Assembly: GCA_947628025.1 (NCBI GenBank)
Contig: CANQYH010000084.1
Span: forward strand, 1-11,078
Source: an uncultured Lachnospiraceae bacterium
GTDB lineage: Bacteria; Bacillota; Clostridia; Lachnospirales; Lachnospiraceae
DNA: 11,078 nucleotides
Direction: 5' to 3'
The position numbers and the translations under genes are program-made. The notes beneath the pieces were generated by a model. It had not been told where the DNA came from and did no database searches. It saw only the letters and a list, made by a program, of their open reading frames with translations. Below are positions 1 through 8,400 of the stretch, one piece after another. Position 1 is the stretch's first letter. The number at the start of each line of letters is the position of its first letter.

Positions 1-501
1 GGACATGGGACCGATAAGGCGCTTTTGGGCGGCATCCAGGGCTTTGGGACGGACGACGTGCGGATCCGGGATTCCTATGCGCTGGCGGACGCGGCCGGAT
101 TGTCCTACCGTTTCATATGGGATGAAACGACGAAGACGAATCATCCGAATACGGTGGATATTTATCTGGAAAGTCCGTCAGGAGAGACGCAGACGATCCG
201 CGGCGAGTCGGTGGGCGGCGGGAAGATCCGCATCGTCCTGATCAACGGGATCGAGGTGGTCTTTACCGGCATTTACAGTACCCTGATCATCAAGCAGGCG
301 GACAAGCCGGGCGTGGTGGCCCATGTGACCCAGGTGCTCAGCCATCATGGCGTGAACATCGCGTTCATGCGCCTGTACCGGGATTATAAGGGCGGCACCG
401 GGTATCTGATCGTGGAGTCGGACGAGAACATACCGGACTATTTTCTGGAAGAGATCCGGACCAATCCGCTGGTGCATGAGATCATGCTGATCCAGATCTG
501 A
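1..501 (+). CDS. sdaAB: L-serine dehydratase (ammonia-lyase), iron-sulfur-dependent, beta subunit; 5'-truncated by window edge
   Basis: This is the beta chain of the two-subunit [4Fe-4S] L-serine ammonia-lyase, which converts L-serine to pyruvate and ammonium in the cytoplasm. The reading frame is open from base 1, beginning GHGTDKALLGGIQGFGTDD, so the true start lies upstream of the window. 166 residues are visible, and from the usual family length of about 220 roughly 50 are missing. The first part (to about nt 235) is the end of the serine-dehydratase beta domain, with the family-typical stretches GFGTDDVRIRDS and HPNTV. The last part (about nt 265-498) is a regulatory ACT domain, seen as KQADKPGVVAHVTQVLSHHG followed by NIAFMRLYRD. 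It ends in TGA 80 bp before the alpha-subunit gene, which is the usual beta-then-alpha order. Identification is firm; only the start is unknown. Confidence 0.95.
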   Translation, partial: GHGTDKALLGGIQGFGTDDVRIRDSYALADAAGLSYRFIWDETTKTNHPNTVDIYLESPSGETQTIRGESVGGGKIRIVLINGIEVVFTGIYSTLIIKQADKPGVVAHVTQVLSHHGVNIAFMRLYRDYKGGTGYLIVESDENIPDYFLEEIRTNPLVHEIMLIQI

Positions 502-581
502 CGGATCGCGGCGGAGCGCCCCGGAGGCGGTAAACCGGGCGGGCCAAACGAGGCAGATGGAGACAGAAGGAGGACGGCATC

Positions 582-1457
582 ATGGATTTTACGAGCGGAA
601 AAGAACTTTTTGAAATTTGTCAGGAGAACCGGTTCCCGATCTCCCGGGCTATGCTTTTGCGGGAAATGGATCTGGGCAAATGCGGGGAACAGACAGTGCG
701 GGAAAAGCTGGAGCGGTCGCTGGAGATCATGGAGGCGTCGGTTCACGAACCGCTGGGAAAGCCGCGCCGGTCCCTCAGCGGACTGATCGGCGGGGAGGCG
801 TGGAAAGTATATAACGCCGGTCAGACGCCGCCGCTGTGCGGAGAGATCCTGACCCGCGCCGTTGCCTACGCGATGGCGGTGCTGGAGGTAAACGCGGCGA
901 TGGGCCTGATCGTGGCAGCGCCCACCGCGGGATCGTCGGGCGTGCTGCCGGGCGCGCTGTTTTCCCTGAAAGAGCATTACGGCTGGTCCGAGACGAAAGT
1001 GATGGATGGCCTTTTGAACGCGGGCGCCATCGGCTATCTGCTGATGCGAAATGCTTCGGTATCCGGCGCGGAAGCCGGATGCCAGGCGGAGGTAGGCGCG
1101 GCGTCGGCCATGACGGCCAGCGCCATCGTGGAATTGATGGGCGGGCGTCCGGAAATGTGTTTCCAGGCGGCCAGTCTGGCGCTCTCCAACCTGCTGGGCC
1201 TGGTCTGTGATCCGATCGCCGGTCTGGTGGAAGTGCCCTGCCAGAGCCGCAACGCGATCGGGGTCGCCAACGCCTTTACCTGCGCGCAGCTGGCCCTCTG
1301 CGGCGTCACGCATCCGGTGCCATTCGACGAGATGGCCGAGGCCATGTACCGGGTGGGGCGGTCGCTGCCCTATGAACTGCGGGAATCCGCCAAAGGCGGC
1401 AACGCCGGGACGCCGACCGGCTGCCGGTGCGCGCGGGGAAGCTGCGGGGCGGGCTGA
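582..1457 (+). CDS. sdaAA: L-serine dehydratase (ammonia-lyase), iron-sulfur-dependent, alpha subunit
   Basis: This is the catalytic, cluster-carrying chain (291 aa) of L-serine ammonia-lyase and partner of the beta chain just upstream. The ATG at 582 is preceded by a strong ribosome site, AGAAGGAGG at 565-573. Expected cluster ligands are visible: Cys167 in GCQAEVG, Cys209 in VCDPIAG and Cys220 in VEVPCQSRN. Their 42- and 11-residue spacings match, as I recall them, the cluster cysteines of the Legionella single-chain enzyme. The serine-binding loop APTAGSSGVLPGAL lies near residues 110-123. The C-terminus keeps the TPTG motif but then departs from the usual ending, reading TGCRCARGSCGAG with three cysteines (281, 283, 288). 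Either this is a natural variant or a one-base frameshift has altered the last dozen residues. It is co-transcribed with sdaAB; no convincing terminator follows immediately. Confidence 0.95.
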   Translation: MDFTSGKELFEICQENRFPISRAMLLREMDLGKCGEQTVREKLERSLEIMEASVHEPLGKPRRSLSGLIGGEAWKVYNAGQTPPLCGEILTRAVAYAMAVLEVNAAMGLIVAAPTAGSSGVLPGALFSLKEHYGWSETKVMDGLLNAGAIGYLLMRNASVSGAEAGCQAEVGAASAMTASAIVELMGGRPEMCFQAASLALSNLLGLVCDPIAGLVEVPCQSRNAIGVANAFTCAQLALCGVTHPVPFDEMAEAMYRVGRSLPYELRESAKGGNAGTPTGCRCARGSCGAG

Positions 1458-1508
1458 GAACGCGAAGCAAAAAAATGTAACTGCTGCCTCTAAATCCCAA
1501 AAATCTTC

Positions 1509-1537
1509 TTGCAAATTGGCGGCGGATGTGCTAATAT
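1509..1537 (+). promoter_or_regulatory. Predicted sigma-A (housekeeping) promoter
   Basis: A TTGCAA -35 element (1509-1514) is separated by exactly 17 nt from a TAATAT -10 element (1532-1537). The -10 also carries an extended-10 TG one base upstream (TGC-TAATAT). Transcription should start near 1543-1545. The site lies in the non-coding gap after sdaAA and points towards the leader/terminator and the surface-protein genes. It was identified by eye from consensus only. Confidence 0.72.
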
Positions 1538-1543
1538 GACCAT

Positions 1544-1646
1544 AGCTAAATAGGATTTGAGTTCTGGCGGTCGCGTCAGACTATGTTTGAGAAAAAAAGC
1601 ACTACTATCCTCCCGGACAGACGGGGGGGTAGTGAGTGCTTTTTCT
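1544..1646 (+). ncRNA. Predicted ~100-nt structured leader or small RNA ending at an intrinsic terminator
   Basis: A promoter followed about 50 nt later by a strong terminator predicts a discrete transcript of about 100 nt. Besides the terminator it contains a hairpin, TCTGGCG (1563-1569) with CGTCAGA (1574-1580) closing a GTCG tetraloop with one G-U pair. CATAG at 1541-1545 is complementary to CTATG at 1581-1585 and would extend the hairpin if transcription began early enough. AGGAT (1552-1556) could pair with ATCCT (1607-1611) inside the terminator's 5' arm, which is a weak candidate for an antiterminator. I do not recognise a known riboswitch or RNA family. It could be an attenuated 5' leader of the downstream genes or an independent small RNA. 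The 3' end sits 79 nt before the next start codon. Confidence 0.45.
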
Positions 1647-1649
1647 TTT
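1594..1649 (+). terminator. Strong rho-independent terminator
   Basis: The 5' arm 1594-1615 pairs with 1622-1644 around the loop GACAGA (1616-1621). That is 17 core base pairs (three G-U) plus five flanking A-T pairs, with a single bulged G at 1634. The 3' side runs straight into TTTTTCTTTT. It lies between a good promoter and the gene at 1725, so it must either end a small RNA or be bypassed for downstream expression. Confidence 0.88.
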
Positions 1650-1724
1650 CATCGGTACAGATCCTGGCTGCGCGATGCCAGACGGCGAGAGGCCGCCGGC
1701 AACAACACGGATGGGGGGAGGCCT

Positions 1725-2234
1725 ATGACGGAACAGTCGGAGGGATTATCTTCAGGTTCACTGGAAACCGCGGGCGCGTTTATCGTAAAGCTGAAAGCGA
1801 TGGGCGGCGGCGGGATATCCGGGGAGGTATACGCGGTATTTCAGAAAAAGTCCGCACAGGTTTCGGGAGTGGATGAGGCGGTTCTGACGATCAACGACTG
1901 GCTGGAGGAAGGAAAGTCCCCGTCAGACAGGATGGGCCTGCGGAGGTTTGCGGAGAAGCGGAAAGCGGACCGAAGAGCGGACGCGGGCAGGGAGAGCGGA
2001 CCGGGACCGGCCGGGAGCGGAGAGACCGTGCGGAGGACGGAGATATTTCAGATCCGCGTCCTGTACCGGCAGCACACGAGCTGGCAGGGCGAGATATTCT
2101 GGAGGAATCAGAAAGTCTGCTTCCGCAGTTGTCTGGAACTGATGGAGCTGATCCGGTCGGCGATGATCGGGGAGGGACCCAAAAGAAGCGGGGCGCGCGA
2201 GAGGAAGCGGCCGCCGGCGGCCTGTATCATATAA
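1725..2234 (+). CDS. Small protein of unknown function with two similar short domains, upstream of the giant adhesin
   Basis: I do not recognise a named family. The chosen ATG at 1725 follows GGGGGGAGG (1713-1721) at a rather short distance; a longer reading to a TTG at 1557 would run back through the terminator and is rejected. The product is 169 aa with no signal peptide or membrane segment, so it is probably cytoplasmic. Residues about 18-60 (AFIVKLKAM ... ISGEVYAVF ... VDEAVLTINDWLEE) and about 107-148 (FQIRVLYRQ ... WQGEIFW ... FRSCLELMELI) share one layout: a hydrophobic strand, a turn, a G-E strand, then an amphipathic helix. This suggests an internal duplication. Between them lies a charged Arg/Lys/Glu/Gly linker, and the tail is basic. 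It ends 110 bp before the adhesin start on the same strand, so co-transcription is likely. A regulatory or accessory role in surface-protein expression is only a guess from position. Confidence 0.72.
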   Translation: MTEQSEGLSSGSLETAGAFIVKLKAMGGGGISGEVYAVFQKKSAQVSGVDEAVLTINDWLEEGKSPSDRMGLRRFAEKRKADRRADAGRESGPGPAGSGETVRRTEIFQIRVLYRQHTSWQGEIFWRNQKVCFRSCLELMELIRSAMIGEGPKRSGARERKRPPAACII

Positions 2235-2323
2235 GGAACGGACCAGAGGGGAGGAATGAGCTGCAGGCGCATATAAGATAAAGAGAGAGGATGTTTTGGC
2301 ATGTTAAGAATAGCATTCAAAAC

Positions 2324-2339
2324 GAAAGGAAGGGGAGAG
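2324..2339 (+). promoter_or_regulatory. Ribosome binding site deciding the adhesin start
   Basis: GAAAGGAAGGGGAGAG ends five bases before the ATG at 2345 and gives a signal peptide starting MMKGMGK. The alternative in-frame ATG at 2291 has its purine-rich run (AGAGAGAGG) directly abutting the start codon, and would put 18 polar residues ahead of the signal peptide, so 2345 is preferred. An ATG at 2348 is equally in frame and cannot be excluded. No clear separate promoter was found in 2235-2344. Confidence 0.7.
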
Positions 2340-2344
2340 TTATT

Positions 2345-2449
2345 ATGATGAAAGGAATGGGCAAAATCTATCGTCAGGGCATAGCGTTTATGATGGCTAT
2401 GGTCCTGATAGCGGTGCATATCCTGACCTGCGCGGGTACAGCGTATGCA
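2345..2449 (+). other. Signal peptide region of the adhesin
   Basis: Residues 1-35 have a basic n-region (K3, K7, R10), a hydrophobic core (IAFMMAMVLIAVHIL) and a classical AYA cleavage site before EE. A cysteine in LTC lies inside the core, but its context lacks a proper lipobox, so Sec export with signal peptidase I is favoured. There is no YSIRK-type motif. Confidence 0.88.
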
Positions 2450-5400
2450 GAAGAAATGGGTACAAGCGAAGCGCAGGTTAATTATGAGATCAATCTGACT
2501 GCGCTTGGCAATGCCGTCAGGGCGATAAAAGAAGCGATTAAGGAAGGCACGGTAGAGCCGGTTTCCTATGAAGAAGAATTGAAAGATAAGTATAGAGGGG
2601 TCTCGGATCTGAGCCAAAGCACGATGTACGAGCTTTCTGTAGAAAGCAAAGTGGTGACTGCTGGCGAGTACGATACCGAGATGCGGGTGTTTTACAGACC
2701 GGATTCCTCGTCTGAAGAAAATGACGACATAATCGTATTGTTTGTCAATAATGATTCTGAGCGTCGGTCTTTTAGAGTAAAGATTGGGGACCACCAGTTT
2801 GATATTGTGTATGTCCGAGGCAAGACGAGTAGTGGCAGTGGGATCGAGACAGCCACAGGTTCGAATGCCACAGGTTCCAATGTGGGAGGGTCTTCTTCCG
2901 GTTCAGGGGTTGGGACGCCGTCGGATACGGACGCGCCGTCCGGATCCGATAAACCGTATGCGAAGAGTGTGACGGTACCTTGGAAAGTTTTGGCGGAGAT
3001 GGAAGAGCAGAAGCCGGAAACAGGCTATCGGAAAGAAATTAGAGATCTTTTGACCGGCGTTACGATCAAAGATGCGGCCGGAAATTTGGTTACGGACGGC
3101 AAATTATATGTGGATGGGGAATATGATATTACGCTGAAGTTCCAGGAAGACGGTGCGCAGGGACTTCAGTTCGATGACAAGGATGGAACTTTAACTTATC
3201 GGATCCCGAGCATTTTCAAGATCACCGCCAAGGCGGATCAGCCTTTGAAAATAATGATTGATGGCGAGCCGGTTGAGATTGGCACTTATTCTGTCAGCGA
3301 GGACGGTTTGCTGACGATTACTCTTACTCAAGAGGGGAAAGACAAATTGGCGGCGGCCAGTAATATCGAGTTGTCCGTTACCATGAGGGGCACGGCTCAG
3401 CGGGCCGGCGGCGGCAGCGGCGGTATTGTCAATTTCGGCGGCGATGGCGGCGATTTCTCATTCGAAGTGACGGAGCAGCCTCGCGTCAGCGTGGAAAAAC
3501 AGGGGCATTATACAGAGGATGCATCGGGAAAGAGCGGGGTGCTGGAATACACCGTGACGACCAAAGTGGAATATGGCGAGGTTCATGACGCAAAGATCAC
3601 AGACGTACTTACGCCCCCGCAGAGCCAAGCGTTTAATTTGTCAGAGGCAGAGATCAAGACAGTCACGATTAAAAAAGCGGACGGCACAGTAAAGACGCTT
3701 TGTTCGCCTGGCGATTATAAGAGGAATGATGTGGACGCCGATCCTGAGAATCCCCAGGACGAAGCGTTCGAGATTGAGCTGCAGGGAGATTATGCCCAGC
3801 TGCAAAAGGGCGACGAGGTGTCTGTCACCTATGCCTATGACGTGAATTATGTTGAGGGTTCTACCGATACGTTTTGGGGGAACGTCCTGAATACAGTCAC
3901 TGTGACAGGTATTATGCCGGTGGAGGATCCGGACCAGTCGGGCGGAATCACGCAGATCCCTGTGAACGAGCATCGCAGCAGCAATGTGGAGATTTATGTG
4001 TCGCCTGACGGCCGCGGCGTGGTGTGGAAAGATGAGGCCTATGACGAGGCAACTAAAACATTACACTATACCCTTTACACGGTGATACCGGGAGTTAAAG
4101 ATGGGAAAGAATGGACACCTCTTTATATACAGGACGATATGATCGTGGAATACAATGGTGAGTACTGGTATCTCCAGGAGTTTAAGTGGGATGATGCTAA
4201 GGGCGAGCCTACTGGCAGAGTTAAGAATCTGAAAGTCAGCGCGAGGAATGTGCCTCACTGGATTGATTGGGCCAATGGCGATGTCGACGATGATATTAAA
4301 AAAGAGTTGAAGAAATACAAAGAGAACGCAGAGACACTGAATACGTGCTTCAACTTCAATGATACGTTGGCAGACTATCATCCCGAAAATATAAGTGAAT
4401 ATGTCTATAGGTATGGAGACACGAGACTGAATATTATTTTTGGCCTTGACGGTGATAAAAGATGGGGTGACTATTGGGAAAAGTGGGGACGTTGGACTTA
4501 CGGCGAAGATCGTCTGATTATTACAGAGTACGATCTGGATATGAGCGGAAATGACGAGATAGAACTTACTAATCAATTGTGGGATAGTGAGACGAAAGAA
4601 ACCCTGCGGCTGACCCCGGATAAAATCCTGAAAGCAGGTATCAGGAATAACGTCAATCTTCGTTACGGCGGAAATTATCCTGGATACTCGGTCTTTTTCA
4701 ACAACAATGATACGATTAACAAAACCGGTGAACTGGATAAAGAAACGAATACCATCGAGTACACGGTAACCATAAATACGACGGATCGTACGGTGCGGGA
4801 TTACTTTAAGAGTGTAACAGATAACTGGTATCAACTATCTACAGATGAAAGATTCGGATGGGCATGGAACAATGAGAAAATGTATCCAGCTAGTATGCAG
4901 GCAGTTTTTTACGACGTATTGCCTGAAGGTTGGGATTATGTAGAGGGCAGTCTGTATGCCACTGTGGACATTCAAGGCAAGCACGGTCCTTATCCCTATC
5001 AGCAACAAACGTTCGTTAATAATGGTAAAACGGTTACGATTAATGCGGAGGGCCAGGAAGAAATCAGTGCGCCATTGGTATTTTTCTACGAAGAACAGCC
5101 GGGTACTTATAATCTATCGCTGTTTGACATGTTCGGCGATCAAACGGAGAAACTCTCTTTTACCTATACGGTGGAAGCTGACGCTGAATGGATAAAGCAA
5201 CACGCTACTGCCAATGAGGCCGTTAAGGTGCATAACCACGCCGAGATTCAAGATAGAGAGGGGACGCACTGGAAAACGGACAACGAGATTGACTACTATC
5301 CCGCAAAGTTGACTAAGAAACATGAGCAGGTAGATGGCGAGACCGATTTGATGAGATTTACGCTGACCCTTAATCCCGAGGCGGCAGACTATGTACCTGG

Positions 5401-8400
5401 TGAAGAAACTTTGACTGTGGTGGATAAAAGTTCTAATCTCGAGATCGACAGAGATACTATTAAGGTGAAGAACACTAAAGACCCAGACGCGAAAGTTGAC
5501 TTCAGGGTGCTGGATGGTGAAAAACCGGGTCAGTTTAAGATTGAAGTCCCTGATGAAACGGCTCTGACCATCACATATGAGGCATATATCAAGCAGATGG
5601 GCGTAGGCATACTGATTTCCAACGAAGCTGAGATTGTAGGCGTGCAAGGCTCTGATAGCGGAGGTGAGGCGACGATAAACGTCAACGAAATCCATGCCAT
5701 CGGTTCAGGCAATACGTATAAAATGACAGTAGAGAAGGTCGACGAGGACGGAAATAAGCTGAGCGGAGCACTGTTTAATTGCTATATAGTTTTGAAAGAA
5801 GGTTCTCACTTATTCAATGATAAAAAGAACGTATTTGATATCGAAATAAATGGAAAGGAGTGTCAGGCATATTACCTCGGTAGTCCATTTACTGGTGAGG
5901 ACGGTACTTTCACATTCACTGATTCGCATCTGGAACCTGGTAATTACTATATCCTGGATGAAATTGCCGCTCCTAAAGGTTACTTGAAGCTGGATAAGCC
6001 CGTAATCTTCTATTATGGTCCTGAACCCGTGGGAGGTGTGGACAAGGAAAAATATGGGGCTGACGTACAGATTGTCAATAAAAACGGTACACTGACCGTG
6101 AAGAATGAACGAGACCTGGGCGACTTGACGATTAACAAAACCATTAATCTTCCTGAGGGTGGTTTGATCGTTGACGGGAAGCCTGTTACCGAGAAAACTT
6201 TGATCTTCGACATTGAGGCAGTGGATCAGATGGTCGGAGAGGAGGAGTATATCGCAGGCAAAGCCGGACGCGTCAAGCTGAACGGTATATTTGAGTTAGT
6301 CAAGGGCGAGGAAACGGTTGGAACAGTTGAGTTCGAAAATGGCTGGGCCGAGATCAGGCTTACGGTTAAGGCGGATGATGGCTGGAAGAACAGCGTCACC
6401 ATCAAGGACCTGCCCGCAGGATATTACGTGGTCAAGGAACTGAAGATGGACGGCGATATTCAGAATTATGTTTGGACAGTCGATCATGGATTCGGTACTT
6501 ACTATGTTACGCAAGGAGAGCCTGGAGTAGCCAATATTACCAACACGTATGTGCCGTACGATGGCGAGATCCCCATTCGGATTACCAAGACCGTTCGTAC
6601 CGATGGAGGGACTCCTGAGAAGCGAACTTTTACGTTCCAGATTACCGGAACTTCCGTAGATGGTTCAATTGTCGATCCTATGAAGGTCGAAGTGGAGTCT
6701 GGTTCTACCAAAGAAATCGCTCTGAAGCCCGGTAATTACACAATCACGGAGATTGGTGACAGGAAGATCGACGGCTATGTTTTCGATGGCGTGTCAATCC
6801 AGGGCAGACCTGGCGTTTATAGCTTTACGCTTTTAGCGCCGTCCGATCCCGATCCTGACAACCATCCGGATCACACGATCACGATTAGCGCCGTCAACAG
6901 TTATCACCGCGGCAGTTTGACAGTCACGAAGACGGTCGAGGTTGAAGGGGACTCCGATATTGGTGATACGGCGTATCAGTTCGACATCGCTGGACCCGAG
7001 GGCGTAGACGGAAGCTACACCACCAGTACTGGCAGTACAGTAACATTCCAGGGCCGTCATGCGGATGTGGAACTGAAAGGCGGAGACAGCATTACGATCA
7101 ATGGAGTGCCTGCCGGCGATTATACCGTGACTGAAAAGCGGGACAGTGCTCAGGTTAAAGATTATGTCCTGGAAGTAAGCGGGGAGAGAACCGCAGCGGT
7201 AGCCACAAGCGGTGATACCGCGGTTGAAATTACCAATAAATATATCAAGGCCGGCAAGTTGACAGTCGTTAAGAGCCTGCAGGGAGATGCGGAGGAGGAA
7301 GCAGAGAATAAGAAGTTCACGTTTACGGTAACCGGCCCCAGCTATCCGGATGGTTATGAGATTACGATTGAAGGGGCAGGCGAAGAGACACTTGAAGGAC
7401 TGATTCCTGGTAAGTACACTGTGACGGAGAATAAAGACGACGCTGAAATCCCAGGCTATACGTTAGATGTTACCGATGATGGGACAGTTATAGCTGAGGT
7501 TGTAGCTGATCAAGTCGCAACTGCTGAGATTACCAATAAATATACTCGTGAGAAACCGGTTCTTGGCTCTTTGACAATTACGAAAACTGTTGTTGATGGC
7601 GGAGAGAAAGCGGCTGACAAGACTTATACGTTCACGGTGACTGGGCCTAATGGCTACTACAGTGGGAAGCTGGAACTCAAAGCAGAAGAGACGAAAACAC
7701 TTGCAGATCTGGAGCCTGGCGAGTATACCATAACCGAGCAGGATGCTGAGATAGACGGCTACACCCTGAAAGTAACTGGCGATGGCAATGTGACGGTGAA
7801 AGCGGGCGAGGATATTCCTGTGACCGTCACTAACACCTACACACCGGAGGAGACGCCGACGAATCCGACCGAGCCAACGGAACCGACGAGCCCGACGGAA
7901 CCGACCAAGCCGACGAGCCCGACGGAACCGACCGAGCCAACGAGCCCGACGGAACCGACTGAGCCAACGAGTCCGACGGAACCGACCGAGCCGACGAGTC
8001 CGACGGAGCCGACCAGCCCGACCGAGCCAACAGAGCCGACGAGCCCGACGAATCCAATAGAGCCGACGGAACCGACGAGTCCGACGGAGCCGACGAGCCC
8101 AACAGAGCCGACGGAACCGACAAGCCCGACGAGCCCGACGGAGCCGACGAGCCCAACCAATCCGACCGAGCCGACGAGCCCGACGAGCCCAACGAATCCG
8201 ACGGAACCGACGAATCCGACCGAGCCGACGAACCCAACGAATCCGACCGGGCCGACGAGCCCGACGGAGCCGACGAACCCAACGAGCCCGACGGAATCGA
8301 CGAGCCCAACAAATCCGACGGAACCGACAAACCCGACCGAGCCAACCAGTCCGACGAGCCCAATCGAACCCAGCACGGAGAATCCGACGACCCCGATTAC

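Noticed and set aside
438..1514. 358-residue open frame on the - strand opposite sdaAA.
   Set aside because: Shadow of a GC-rich real gene. Composition is dominated by Arg/Ala/His, there is no recognisable domain, and it overlaps sdaAA completely.
1583..1876. Possible leader peptide starting at the ATG at 1583, inside the leader RNA.
   Set aside because: No ribosome site precedes it, it runs through the terminator stem, and it then overlaps the gene at 1725 in another frame.
2256..2276. Tiny open frame (MSCRRI) after AGGGGAGG upstream of the adhesin.
   Set aside because: The purine run is only about one base from the ATG and the peptide is six residues, so there is no support beyond chance.
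2291..2344. Upstream in-frame ATG at 2291 as the adhesin start.
   Set aside because: The purine run abuts the start codon and 18 polar residues would precede the signal peptide. The ATG at 2345 has a well-placed ribosome site.
2429..2449. Lipoprotein signal (cysteine in LTC of the adhesin signal peptide).
   Set aside because: The residues before Cys do not fit a lipobox and a good AYA signal peptidase I site follows. The protein also has a sortase anchor at the other end.
7853..8374. CRISPR array.
   Set aside because: Repeats are 9 bp, contiguous, in frame and coding X-Pro-Thr, with no unique spacers.
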